64,000 nucleotides of DNA from Madurella fahalii. Taxonomy: Eukaryota; Ascomycota; Sordariomycetes; Sordariales. Positions 10,803-21,971 of this stretch are shown piece after piece (the first letter of the stretch is position 1; each line of letters starts with the position of its first letter). The position numbers were made by a program, and so were the translations under genes. The stretch covers positions 8,519,001-8,583,000 of the forward strand of contig CM056875.1 in the NCBI GenBank assembly GCA_029876055.1. The letters are read 5' to 3'. The notes beneath the pieces are model-generated. The model saw only the letters and a program-made list of their open reading frames with translations. It was not told where the DNA came from and did not search any database.

Positions 10803-12127
10803 CACGCAGCACAGATAGCTCCCACTGAAAGTTTTTTTAGATCGTACTCTAATTAGCTTATACAGTTGGGCATGTTTGGGCTCACAGCGATCCATTTCCG
10901 CACTTTTTTTCCTGTGGCCATTCATCGTCGCCTTTGGCCTAGCTTGGAGAGGGTGGCTACGGTGTGTTCGTAGGACACGGATACCCGCTTTAAGTTTCCC
11001 TCAGGTACCTTAGTTTGAAAAGCCATCTCTCCATCCCGCAGCGATATAGACTACCTCATCTTGTTTTGATTCTCACGAGAACCAAACACGCATAGATTCA
11101 CTCCAATACTTCTAATCTTGTGCGCAGACTTCTACCAAATTAAGAGGAGCGCCGGCTGGCAAGGGGATCCATATCGTACGTAGCCTTAGGCAACTTAGCC
11201 TTTGCCTGCCAACCACGTGCACGCTCAAGAAACGCTGAAGAAGCATGGGAGACTACCCGGGTTATGCCGTTGGCTGTAGGCACTAGGAAAGCTCAAACTC
11301 GAGTGTGATGATAGCAGTGCATTGACAAAGAGAGCATTTCATTACACGTAGTAGGTAATATCGAAGCTCTCTTTAGTTTTTGCTTGTTTCTTTTTCAATT
11401 TCCCGTCATAATATTCTCGAATAGAGGTCATATAAGCTCTATATTACCTACGGTAAATAGAAACCCTTCTTACAGTACGAAAAGGCGTTTTGTTGACGAC
11501 TTCATGCACTGAGCCACTGCTTCCGGATGAGACTGCCCCTTCCTCTGCATCACCAAGGTTTTGCTGGCATCGAGGAATTACTAGTTAGAGTACTTGATTA
11601 TTCTATGACCATATGAGACGTTGCCTTGACAATTGAATCGTCAACACATCGTTGTTGATCTCAGGCCCACAATCATGCGCCTATGCTTCATACATGTACC
11701 ATTGGGGCGATCAATAGATGAAGCAGAGCTGTGAGCGGGCCAAGGTTTAATGAAATCTCGGGGCTGTTGGGGCTTGCAGGGGCAGATCGGACCCATCCTG
11801 CCAAGAGCGGGACAGTGGGGCTGAATGATATCACTGAATGACATCATCGTTTACACCCATCGACACCCACCTCCCAAGAGTGCTCAGAGATGGTTCTAGA
11901 GACGTATTTAACCCTCTAGTCAGTCAATTGAGAGCCTGAACCTTTCACTAATCCACCACCATTTTCCAAACCACAAGTCATCCAACAGAGCCGCGAGGAA
12001 AAGCGAACCAAACCTTTCTCGACCACCACCCACTTATTCACAACCGGTAAGTTTAACCAACCTGCCATCTTCAATGATAACAAAACAAAACCAACGAACC
12101 ACCACTCCCCATTCAGAACAAACCAAA
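10803..12127. other. Intergenic, 1.3 kb, AT-richer
   Basis: No gene supported. It contains the 3' flank of the reductase and the promoter and spliced leader of the small disordered protein. An AGGGG stress-element-like motif is at 11778-11782. The stretch 11340-11640 is noticeably AT-rich. Confidence 0.55.
12047..12116 (+). other. Predicted 5' UTR intron
   Basis: A consensus donor (GGTAAGTTT) and an acceptor (ATTCAG) bracket 70 bp that end 11 bp before the ATG at 12128. This fits a leader intron, common in strongly expressed fungal genes. It is inferred from splice signals only. Confidence 0.5.
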
Positions 12128-12415
12128 ATGGCACCCACCGAGTCCAAAGCCGAGCAGATCGAGCGGGTCAAGGCGAACCTGCCCCTCCCCGAGCAGCCGC
12201 CGGCCGCGTCCGACATGAAATCCGCCGACCTCCGCACGACGGCCAGCACGGGCGAATCCGCATCGGCAGCCACAGGCAACGTCTCGACGGGCGACGGCGT
12301 CACCTCGGGGCTGCGCGAGCCTGCCACCAAGGCGTCGGGCGAGGTCGACATGAGCGGCATCGGCCGGCAGGGCAAAGACGGGCTGGAGGAGACGCCCAAG
12401 GATGCCCGGAGATAA
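12128..12415 (+). CDS. Small intrinsically disordered fungal protein
   Basis: Uninterrupted 95-residue frame. The sequence is hydrophilic, rich in Ala, Ser, Thr, Gly, Glu and Lys, with no predicted membrane segment or Cys. It opens with a short helix-like segment (ESKAEQIERVKANLPLPEQPP) and ends in charged residues. Strong GC bias at third codon positions and a probable leader intron support a real gene. The composition resembles short stress-related hydrophilins, but I do not recognise a named family and claim no function. The opposite strand is also open over this region because of the GC bias; the plus strand is preferred because of the ATG context and leader intron. Confidence 0.7.
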   Translation: MAPTESKAEQIERVKANLPLPEQPPAASDMKSADLRTTASTGESASAATGNVSTGDGVTSGLREPATKASGEVDMSGIGRQGKDGLEETPKDARR

Positions 12416-13640
12416 ATCTAACCAGCGTGAAGAATCTCCAGTTGAATGCTGGTATTGGCGGAGATGGTGATGATGATGGTGGTGATGATGGACATGTACG
12501 ATGAGGACACGGAATGACACATTCTAAAACGGCGTTTTACGTGCGGGGATTTTACAACACAGCATCAATTGCATCTCCCAAATTGCTAGCTACCTGATTC
12601 TCGCGTGTGGTTAATGTGATGAATTAAAAGCCTCCAGCTCCAAAAAAGAATGATAAGAGGTCTGCATCTGAGATCCCCAGACATTGATGCTGATGAACTC
12701 GGTTGGGGAGGGCGTTTAAGATTATGTCTTTGTCCACGTTGCACAAATCATTACGAATTCCGTCCCCGTGGTCTTTTCTGATCTGGATGTCGCTTGCCGG
12801 TACAAACGAGCGACGGCGAGGTTGGAGATCCAGCAGATTTCGCGGATTGCCTCGCGCAAATTTATCTACTCTTGGTTAGAACAAAGATAGCTTTGAACCT
12901 TGAATCTGATGAGGCACAATTCTCCGTTGGGCTATTTTTTTTTTTTTTTTTTTTATTGGAACGAGCGAAACTTGAGGTAGATCGGCCATTACAGTCAAAC
13001 CTGAAGCCGAAAACCAACCCATCACCACATCCCACCCGAGCGCCTCGCTCTACGAGCATACATGGTCTGATAAATGAGTGAATGGCAAGTTCCATCCCGC
13101 AAGGCCACACCACAGAACACCTATACTCAAACACGTCTATTATTACACTACATCTAACATCTCCCAACCTTGCGCAGGTTTGCGCAAGACCTCCGCCTTA
13201 TTCACACCAAATCCGGGAGAATAGCTCCCGTCAAATATGGCCAGCAACCTGCTCCGAAGAGACCGGCCGTGATCCAGATGCTAAAGTCATAAACCGCGAA
13301 CTGACCAAATCCCCAAACTCCGCGCTAAGCTACGATACCTATGCGGAAGCTCCTGATTCTTGACCACCGGCCGTGTAGAAATGACTTGCACCAAGCATGG
13401 TTACGTTTCATAGCCGGCCTCCCAAACGGGGTGGCCGGTGATCCAGACGTTTGGGCTTCTGATCCGCGATGCCGGCCCAACAAACGAGATAAATGAAGAA
13501 AAAACAACCGAACAAGAGCCTCGTCTCCCAAATACATGACTCGTAAAATCTCTAACAAGCTCCCTGTAGTGGCAATGCCCAATGAAATCGGAGCAAGAGG
13601 AAATGTTCCCAAAAGGAAAGTAGAAACAGGCAGATGCCCA
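12416..13640. other. Intergenic between convergent genes, with long T run
   Basis: 3' flanks of the small protein gene and the 834-residue gene. It holds a 20-nt T run at 12935-12954. Short frames on both strands have no recognisable similarity. Confidence 0.55.
12935..12954. repeat. T20 homopolymer
   Basis: Twenty consecutive T. On the minus strand it reads as A20. Microsatellite or retroposon tail cannot be told apart from this alone. Confidence 0.9.
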
Positions 13641-16308
13641 TTACTGGGGTAGGTGGAAGTTGAACCTCCCAGAGCTGGCGGGGCCAGGTCCAGCGCTATG
13701 TCGGGACGCGCCGAGTCCCCGCAGTCTCGGGGTCGGCTGCGGCTGTATCGAGCCCGTGATTGATGATCTTGCCGCCGTCTCAGACGCGGCCTGAACTAGA
13801 CTCAGAGCCGATCGCTGGGGCGGGCGAGACCCCTGAGACGTGTCTGACCGGATTGACAGGCGAGACCCCTGAGACGTGTCTGACCGGATTGACAGGCGAG
13901 ACATTCTCATTCTCAAAGTCTCGATGTTATCAGCGGCCACAGCAGCGCCGTCAGGGGCGGCGGCATGAGAGTCCGCCTGGCCAATCCGATCTTCGTCGCG
14001 ATTTGAATCCGGAAAGAAGTGGTTGATCACGACCTCAGCTCCGGAAGTTACCGTCACCTCAGGGTCCAGCTCCGCAAGGTCTTGCACGTGGTTCCTCGTA
14101 GCCCCCCGCCTCTCGTAAGCTGGGCCCGTGAACGAGTTCTCTTGTTTTACCTGTTCCCCCTCCGCGGCCCACCGAGAGGTCTTGAGCCCGGAATTCTGCG
14201 CGGGTTTGGCGCTCGCGGCAGCTGGGCTGCTCTGGCCGCTCTGGGTTCCTGGTACGGGCGACGCAGCGTGACCGAGAACCCAGTCCATCGCACCCGCAGA
14301 CCTCTCGAGCTGAGGTTGTACATGGGACGCACGGAATCCGCCGCGCGGCACACCGGGCGTTCTCAGCGGCAGAAAGATGTTAGCCAACGATGCGGGAGGG
14401 TCCGCGGCCTCTTGCCGCAGAGACAGCAATTCCTCAATGGTGTATTGAATTCGAGGTTTGTTGCCACCTGTGCGGGAACTCTCCAACGATGGCGGACGCA
14501 TCGAATCGAACACGTCATTGATCATGTCTTGCATTTCATGCAGTTTCTGAGGGCTCATGCCCATATCTGTGGCGCGTTGGACCATGAATTCCATTATGCC
14601 TGATTTGATTCCATCCACCGTTTCAGCGAGCTCGTTTCTGGTATCTCCTCCCATGCTGTGGAGGAGGAAAACACCCAAGAGGCTGCGAGCAGTGGTAATG
14701 ATTAGTTCGCGGGACAGCTGTGCTTCGGGCGCGCCACTGATAGAAACATTCTCGTACTCGTACGGGCCAAGCGTAGACAACAGTTCGGCGGCCTCGGACG
14801 GGGCCCGATCAGGGACAACAACGTCATCCTCGGCATCAAGATCGATGAGAGGATCCTCAGCAAGTCCGTCAACCTTAGTTGTCTGTGTACCCTCTTGGAT
14901 AAGGCCGTCAACCATGTCGGAGTTGGTGCTTGGAGTGGCCGCGGTGGCATCCCAATCCGCGGCCAGGAGGGTAGCAGAGCTGGCCTCAGCGATGGGAGCT
15001 TTGGTTGAAGGAATAGAGGGTTTGACAGGACCTTCGCGAGGACCGTGAGATGGGCCAGAGCCGCCGCCGACGACGGGAGTCATGAGGTCAGCAGCAGTAG
15101 CCTGGGACTCAGCGGCCGGGACGGAAGCGGACGCAGGGGCGATATTTGGGTCCGCTGGCTTGACTGCCGAAGGAGAAACTGCGTTAACCCTTCCCATATA
15201 TTCTCCTGCCTTCAGGGAGCGCATGGAAGTCATGAAGTTCATCAGCTCATCTTGGCTGTTGAAGGACAACTCGTAGCCCTGGGATGTGCCACCTTGGTCC
15301 ATGAAGCGGACACCGAGCACAAGATCAGCTCCTGTGCTGTAGTCATTCCACGCCGAAATTGGCCACTCGCAGAATTTTCTGTTATACACGAGCACAATGA
15401 ATGATCCCAACTTTGGCTCTGGCTCTGCGGACAGAAATACCACGGCAGGCAGCGCGGGGTTAATGTCTCTGCTCAAAAACTTGACAGAAGCCGTGAATAC
15501 GACATTCTCAAGCCCAAGAGTCGATGGTTGGACATGCTCGGCGAGTTGCACGGACGGCACTGGCGCAGATACCGGGGAAGCCTGGACGGGGCTTGAAGCC
15601 AGCGCCGGTGACTGGCGTTTAACAGGTCGCCGGTGCGAGATAGCTAGCGGAGTTCGAGATTGAATATAGGAGGCCCAACTTCTACCCGGATTGGCTTGAC
15701 GAGAGGCAAAGAAGGAAGGTGCGGGAGCAGGCGTAGCCGCGGGCACGTGTCTGGATCTGAACAGTCAGCATTGGTTCGTGGCGGTGAGACTTAGATAGTG
15801 AAACAAACCTCTTGCCTCCGTAACCCAGGATTGCCAAGGTCTGATTCATGGCGGTGGTTCTCCTCGTGGGTGCTCCCCGCTGAGGGTGAGTCGCGTCGTA
15901 GAGTCTGCCACCACCCAAATCACTCAGACCTCTCACTGCAGCGGCATCGTCGTCGTCGAAGGCGCCAGATGCAATGGCGTCTGAGATGTTTCAACCTCTG
16001 TCAGTAATACTGGGCACACAAGCAGTCAACAATCAACGTACTGTTCCACAAGTTACCGAGGCTTGCATCCACCGCAACGGATGTAGCACGGCCGCGGCGC
16101 TCACGCCCACGAAACTCGACACCGCCACCATGGTTGCGGCGGTGGCGGTCGCGATTGTTGTTGCGTTCATCCAGAGGAAGCTCGTCTAAGCGCGCAATGC
16201 CGAGATCATCCTGATGGGTATTAGCAGCCGAAATGTAGTCTGGCTTAATGCAGCACCTACCATCATGCCTTGCATGGCAGAGGATTCAACGTTGGTAGGA
16301 CTGCCCAT
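13641..16308 (-). CDS. Large fungal protein of unknown function, 834 residues
   Basis: Four exons rebuilt by phase: 16308-16261, 16210-16042, 15980-15809, 15756-13641, all GT-AG, giving 834 residues. The first 130 residues are Arg/Asn/Gly-rich and probably disordered. A folded region at about 205-320 (from ENVVFTASVKFLS to MTSMRSLK) alternates strands and ends in a helix, resembling a PH-like fold, but this is inference. The remainder is Ala/Ser/Pro-rich with acidic patches, and a helical segment around ELAETVDGIKSGIMEF. Near the C-terminus a 12-residue unit (SIRSDTSQGSRL) is repeated in tandem. I recognise no named family. Two consensus GTAAG donors upstream (about 16598 and 16726) suggest a spliced 5' leader. 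Confidence 0.75.
13824..13895 (-). repeat. Two perfect 36-bp tandem copies, in frame
   Basis: Positions 13824-13859 and 13860-13895 are identical and encode a 12-residue unit twice in the 834-residue protein; a partial third copy starts at 13896. Being a multiple of three, it changes length without a frameshift. Confidence 0.9.
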
Positions 16309-18109
16309 GGTGACGATTCTGGCACAGGCGGACAATCGATTTCTCAAGTTGGCTGAGTTCGAGCCGCTGGGTGAACTAGTTAGGATCTGGAGAGGCATTG
16401 ACGAAGGAAGGTCTTCAATGGGGGATGGATGGACAGATGGAGGACGAAGGAACCCCAATGAAATGAAGCCTAAGGTGGACGGCGAGCTGCAGGTGAGAGT
16501 GAAGGACTTGTAGCAGGGGAAGCAGCAGCCACCTGCAGAATGAGGTGATGATGGAGGCTGCAAACCAGTCGCGACTGCCGTTTTCAGTAAGAAACTTACC
16601 AAGTAAAATGACGTCTCTAGGAAGCCTTCCGATAACGATTGGCGAAAGTAGAGATAGCTCTTTAGCTGGACTGCAGGTTAGATCGTGCTAGAACGTGGTT
16701 TGATGGGGGGTTGACTGCGGCTTACCTTGGGAGATGCTTCAGGTGCGATCGATGCGATCGACTGCTGCCACCGGCACTCGCTGTTGGCCAAGCTGAAAAG
16801 CAGTCTGGCCCTCAGCAAGCTGAGCTAGTGTCGAGTAGAGATAATACCTGGTGTTGAAAGCGGAAATCAAAGTGACGATGCGCTGGTCCTCTTGGTGACT
16901 CGAGAGGATCGACGCTGTTGTTGGATGTTGTGGTGAGAGGGGAAGTCCGTGGATGCAGAATTTCCTGTGCCTCTTTATACATTGCAGGCGGATCCGCAAT
17001 GGCTCGGTGCACAAACCTTCTTTTCAAAAAGAGCGGAAATGCTCGTCGTCGTGAGCCGAGGAGTCGGGAGTCGGGGACCCGCGTTGACGAGAGGTTGGGA
17101 CTCAGGGCGGCAAAGGCGGGTACACTTGGCGCTGCCGCGCAGAACGCTCCGGATTACAAAGTCAGCGGCATTGACAGCGACAACCAGATGTCTGTCTGCA
17201 CTAGTTGCAGTGGCTTGAGTATATCAGATCTAAGTTGGAATAACAGACGTCTATTGAGCTATCACACCAAGGCCAAACTTCAGGTGCATGGCCGTGACGA
17301 AACAAAAGAACCATGGTCATGCTGTTTACGACGTAAATGGAAGCCCGGCATTACTTGCACTCATCATTTCTCAGATTCATTTACCCATGACAGGCAGGTT
17401 CTGGCAATGTTTTCCTTCACATGGCGGCTTGTGAATATGAGGGATGTGAGATCAACAACATAAGCAGCCCTTTGATATGGCCTGTGCTTCTGAGCAACAA
17501 GACGGGAGTAACTGTCGTCCCAATTCAAGGATTATGACTGACTGCTGAGTCCCTTCTGTCCTTATTGTCCTCAGGGGCACGGGATATGGACCGTGCACCG
17601 TTGTTTACTCCAAGCTTTCTCCTGTGCACGGTCCACACACGATTATTAGTTTGTGATCGGGAAGAGTTGAGGCTACACTAACTGGGCCTGTGAACGCACT
17701 CGTCGCGTTTATAATTTGCTCTCAATGCCGGAACATTCAGGTCTCATAATGCCATGTCAACGCATGTATTACGTTGGGAAAAAATTTTCCCCATATGCAT
17801 TATTCAATCAACACACATGCTAAAATATCCAGAGCGTCTTCCCAAGAGCGCATAATACTAAAGCAATTATCTTAGCCAGTCCGAAACCTCTTATGATGTA
17901 CCTCCCCCTATCGGGTGATATTTAGCTAGATACCTAACTTGAATCACTGGTGTCTCCGATCTTCTTCGTGTGCCTCGCTCTTCTCCTTTTTTCCTCGATC
18001 AAAGTTAGGACTAGGTCTATGGCAAAACAAGGGGACTTATATGGCGGCTGGCAGAGGTAATATAATCAACGGCGAACACGTAGAATAGTAGTAGACAAAT
18101 GAATTCCTT
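16309..18109. other. Intergenic, 1.8 kb
   Basis: The left part (to about 17.0 kb) probably holds the spliced leader and promoter of the 834-residue gene. An open frame at 16918-17463 on the plus strand (181 residues) has no family signature and overlaps other frames, so it is not called. The stretch 17700-18060 is AT-richer and featureless. Confidence 0.5.
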
Positions 18110-19283
18110 TCAATCCAACCAGGAGTTGTCTTCCAAACTCTCAATGACCACATCCACATCGGGAATTCGAAGCCGGATAATTTCCTCGCCATTGGGGAGA
18201 TCGTTTTCGACTGCGCGGCGGTCGGCTTCGGCGGGAGTGGAGGCTAACCCAGCTGCGAGATGCCGAGCTGCGAGACGGGTGCGGGCGGTTGATGGAGGGG
18301 TGCTGATGAAGATTTTTAGATGGAAGAGGGCGGCGGCGAGGAACCATGGTGCAGTGGAGAGTAAGGTGTCTGTCCTCGTTGTCAATTCTCTTCTAAAGAT
18401 GGTGGGTGTCGTAGGGATTATACTCTGTGCTGCGCTGGAACAGGGGAGCTGGGAGTGATGATGATGTTGTTGTGGGGGGGGGGGGGGGGATTTGAGAGGG
18501 ATAAGCAAGAAACGGGGAGGAAGGCGAAATATGGAAGATAATGTAAGAGGAAGGCGGTGATGCTTGTACCTATACAGGAATTTAATGTGGGAAAGGGATG
18601 TGTCTCTGCTAAGTAGGCTCAAGGAAAAGCAAGGATGAATAGAAATGTCAAGGCGGAATTAACAAAGAAAGGCAAACCCACAATTTCCCTCCAGCACTAC
18701 GATCCGATGGGTCCTCTCCACAGGAATGTCGTTCTCCTTCGGATCTTTGATGGCGTGATCAAAAGATGGGGCAAAGATGGTTGTCGTCTCGTCAGTCAGC
18801 GGCTCCCGTAACTGTTGTACTAATCTCAAGAACCTTTCTCCGTCAAAGGTGAATGCAGCTCCCCGGCGGGCGTGGGCAGTGGCCGGGTCCGGCATGGCGT
18901 CGAGCTGGGCGCGAGTGTAATGATAGCCATCCATGGGGACAAAAGCGGCGATAGTGGGTCGATCTGGAAAGAGCGAGGCATGGCGGGCGTTAAGAGCCGC
19001 CGTGAGGCGCTTGGAGAGAGTAGTTTTTCCTAGCGAAAAGAGTGAGCAGGAGTTTGAGAGGGTTAGAAAGGGAGCGTACCTGAGCCGGGGATGCCGCCTA
19101 TGGCGATTACTGGAGGAAGTTGGTTAGCCGTGCTCCAAAATGGCAGACATTGTAGCTGATAGAAGGCCTCCTTATCTCAGGTAAGAGAGCGTAGACGACG
19201 AACTCACAGAGGCGCTCGTTTTCAGGGGTCTCGAGAAATGTGTTCCAGGCCTTATCAACTAACCGATTCACTTGCTCGTCCAT
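18110..19283 (-). CDS. P-loop kinase, Yfh7 / uridine kinase-like
   Basis: Four exons: 19283-19208, 19109-19080, 19029-18682, 18369-18110, giving 237 residues with all phases matching. Walker A is GGIPGSGKTT at residues 30-39, assembled across a 30-nt second exon. Then follow PMDGYH, the nucleoside-kinase-like substrate region, an EGNYTLL motif formed exactly at the last splice junction, a lid segment (RLAARHL) and the ENDLPNGEEI motif typical of the fungal Yfh7 group. These are small soluble kinases related to uridine kinase and phosphoribulokinase; the physiological substrate of Yfh7 relatives is not settled. The last intron is 312 bp, far longer than others here, and holds a 16-nt C run on the coding strand. 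Confidence 0.85.
18474..18489. repeat. G16 homopolymer inside an intron
   Basis: Sixteen consecutive G on the plus strand, C16 on the coding strand of the P-loop kinase gene, within its long last intron. Confidence 0.9.
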
Positions 19284-19971
19284 GGTGGAAGAGGGCTCAA
19301 GTTAAGGTCTTGAACAGCAGAAATGGAGACACCAGAAATTTAAGATCTAGACAGGAACCCCGCTCCAACAGTACTAGTTGCCGGAAGCTGGTTGCGCACT
19401 GTTATGTATGGCAGCTTGGTCAGCCCGGAGGCGGGGTCCCGCAACCCCTGAAACTGAGCCGGAGCGACCGACTGAGCAAGTTGTCAGATTCTGGATGATC
19501 GAATGCATATTGCAAAAAACTCACTCAGATGAGGCTGTCGATCTATACTAATTTCTCCTAGGAGCGCAGGGTCAGTAGACGATGGCAGATGGCAGATATG
19601 TTGGCTAGTGCGGAGATCGGGGTAATGCCGGAGCGGAGGTCGACCGGTACCGTCCGGGGCAAGCTTAGGCAGTCTCCGCAGTGGAACGCCGAAGTCATGT
19701 CACAACCCACGGCGCTTCACACTCGTCACTAGGTACCTTGTCTGAGATTGCGCAACTCCTTCTTCGGCATAATTCTTAGATTCAGAGAAGGCAATGCCCA
19801 CACGCCCCGCAGAGTACCACGACCGACCAAAGGACTCTGCTTGTGAAAATCTCATTCCCATCATTGTTCCCTACGCCCGATCAAAACTTTGGAAACTCAC
19901 TAAACCAAGCCGGCATACTATCTCTTTCTAAAAGCCAGTCAAAGCCGTTCCAGAAGGACGCGAATCGAATC
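19284..19971. other. Intergenic, divergent promoters
   Basis: Upstream region shared by the P-loop kinase (minus) and the 152-residue orphan (plus). A frame open upstream of 19972 lacks an ATG and is taken as leader. No clear motif. Confidence 0.5.
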
Positions 19972-20536
19972 ATGGACCCCAGCGAGGCAACCGATCCCCT
20001 TCTCCTCTTCTGCCTCGACCTTTCCGACTCGGAGCCTGAAGAAGCGGCCGATCCCACGACGGCCTCTAACGGCACGCCTCCTCAGGCCGAACCCAGCCGC
20101 GCGGAGCGCACCGCCCTCTCAGAAGAAGCCTTCCAAACCCTCAAACAAACCTACCGGCCCAAACTCGAAAACGGCGACGTAAATCACCCCTTGCCCGGCT
20201 TCCTTAAACCATCAACACCCTCCCCCCATATTTAGCTACCCCGCGTACTGACTAACATCACAAACCCTCGGCTCCAAACTCTAGATCCACAAAACAATCC
20301 CTCTCCCCCTCTTACCGTCCCCTGAACCCTTGCCTAAACCGTCAGCACAAGAGATCTTGCACGCGGCAGAAGAGTTGTACTTTTTCCGCCGCTACCGCGA
20401 GGCAGTGACGTTTATAGATGGAGTGTTTGACGACAGCGGGACGGGCGAGGCGCGGCTGGACGGTGAGACGAAGAGCTCGTTGAGATATTACCGTAGGAGG
20501 TGTTTAGAGAGACTTGAGTCGTCGTCTACATCTTAA
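19972..20536 (+). CDS. Small fungal protein with TPR-like helical pair
   Basis: Two exons, 19972-20178 and 20285-20536, phase-0 intron of 106 bp, 152 residues. The N-terminus is acidic (DLSDSEPEEAADP) and probably disordered. The C-terminal half contains AAEELYFFRRYREAVTFIDGVF, which has the small/large hydrophobic spacing of one tetratricopeptide repeat, then a basic helix (LRYYRRRCLERLES). I do not recognise a named family. A TPR-like adaptor role would be consistent but is inference. The ATG at 19972 is the first in frame. Confidence 0.68.
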
Positions 20537-21374
20537 TACTCATTGGAGGTTTTGGTGGTTTTGGGGGGAAGAAGGGGGGGGGGGGGAATGTGCTTTTCCG
20601 GTTATTGTACTTGGTTGGCGGATAGACTACTCGAGACCGGAACTATTGAAAAGGTTAGATCCGGCATGGACGGGTGGAAGGTGTTTGTACAGGACCATAT
20701 TCACGGGCACAATGGGATGATGGTTGCGTTTTGTGTGCACTGGAGAGTAGAGTGTATTCTTGCTCTTCGTGATTACCCAAATTTCCAAGCCTCTTTATGC
20801 TCTAATCATCCATTGTTCTTGGCTGGAATCCCACCGAAACAGCGTCTACTTCTTTCCGGTATGTAAAGCCCCAAACAAATCTATCGCTTCCTGCCTCTAA
20901 TAGACGCGAGGAGCGAGGGGCAGAGTCGAAGAGACACGACTGGGCTCCCCCCACAACTGCACAACAAAGGGGGTATTTATCCCAAGACTCCGTGTTGAAA
21001 ACCAAATCCTCAGCAGCTGAGGCAAGCCATGCTGTTTGTACAGGAGAAAATATAGTAGAAAAAAACTAAAACAACCATGACGCCTTTAGCTCCACCCCGC
21101 TGTCGTCAAAAGACCGCCGCCTCTATGCTGTTTTGATGAACCGTTTTTCCGTATCCGGCCAAATGCAAGGTGGGGCCCCTGCCCGAAATGCTCCAAAAAA
21201 ACTGGCCGCTTCTTTGATGTGTCCGCTTCGTGGTTGGTCGTGCTGCTACGCCCCCCTACTTTGTTGCCTCGGGTGCGCAAGCTGTTGTTGCTTTATTCGG
21301 AGCCTCCTCATTATTGGTATGGTGTCGTTGCTGTTCTGATGCACGCCCGTCGGGGTAACGGCGATGGTTTGCCA
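20537..21374. other. Intergenic between convergent genes, with G13 run
   Basis: 3' flanks of the orphan gene and the PRELI gene. A 13-nt G run lies at 20574-20586. No gene seen. Confidence 0.55.
20574..20586. repeat. G13 homopolymer
   Basis: Thirteen consecutive G about 40 bp after the stop codon of the 152-residue gene. Confidence 0.85.
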
Positions 21375-21971
21375 TTATGCCGCCGCCATCCGGATGTTTC
21401 CGGCTGCCTGGATCAGCATCATGCGCTCGCGCTCGCGCTCTTCGGCAAAGGCTCTCCTGCTCATGGCCAGCACCGCCTCGAACCCTTCCTTGCCCTTGAT
21501 GGCGTTCTCACGGAAACGCTTGACGAGGGTGTCCTCGATGCTGTTCTTGATGCGCTGCCAGCCGCCGCAGAGAGCCGTGATCTGGGCCGACTGCTCGAAG
21601 CGCGTCTGGTGATCGTTGACGGGGCGGTATACGACCGTCTCCTGCACGTTGATGAGGTTGCTCCACGTGAGGTTGGCCGACACCATCGTGACCGTCTTTT
21701 GGCGCGGGTCGACGTACGATGTCTCCAGCACCTGCGACTCATCCATGCTACCGCCCATCAGACTCTTCAGCCAGTCTGGAGCGCTTTGCCGGCAGGTGAT
21801 AAGCCGCTCTGTCCGCAAGATACCCGTGTCGGGGTCGACCGTCCGGCTGAGCGTGTCGACGGCGACCACGTGCGTCGATTTCTGATTCCATGGGCAGTAT
21901 TTCCGCCAGTTGGCGGTCGATACCTCCTCCCAAGAGTAGTTGAATGTCTCGCTGTTCGAGAAGACCTTCAT
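21375..21971 (-). CDS. PRELI/MSF1-domain mitochondrial lipid-transfer protein (Ups type)
   Basis: Single exon, 198 residues. The whole protein is a PRELI/MSF1 domain: the MKVFSNSETFNYSWEEV opening, an RTERLITCRQ strand, the SYVDPRQKTVTM segment and the long C-terminal helix (VKRFRENAIKGKEGFEAVL) are typical. Ups/PRELI proteins shuttle phosphatidic acid or phosphatidylserine across the mitochondrial intermembrane space together with the small partner Mdm35/TRIAP1. Length is near the Ups1-Ups3 range. The sequence alone does not settle which lipid it carries. The start is the conserved family start; a 13-nt C run lies about 27 bp upstream on the coding strand. Confidence 0.93.
   Translation of the reverse strand: MKVFSNSETFNYSWEEVSTANWRKYCPWNQKSTHVVAVDTLSRTVDPDTGILRTERLITCRQSAPDWLKSLMGGSMDESQVLETSYVDPRQKTVTMVSANLTWSNLINVQETVVYRPVNDHQTRFEQSAQITALCGGWQRIKNSIEDTLVKRFRENAIKGKEGFEAVLAMSRRAFAEERERERMMLIQAAGNIRMAAA

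Noticed and set aside
16918..17463. 181-residue plus-strand open frame
   Set aside because: No recognised motif, lies in the probable leader/promoter of the minus-strand gene, and composition is uneven.
18570..18603. Alternative 34-nt exon in the P-loop kinase gene
   Set aside because: Keeps phase but breaks up the EGNY..PW motif that a single long intron restores exactly; kept only as a possible alternative splice.
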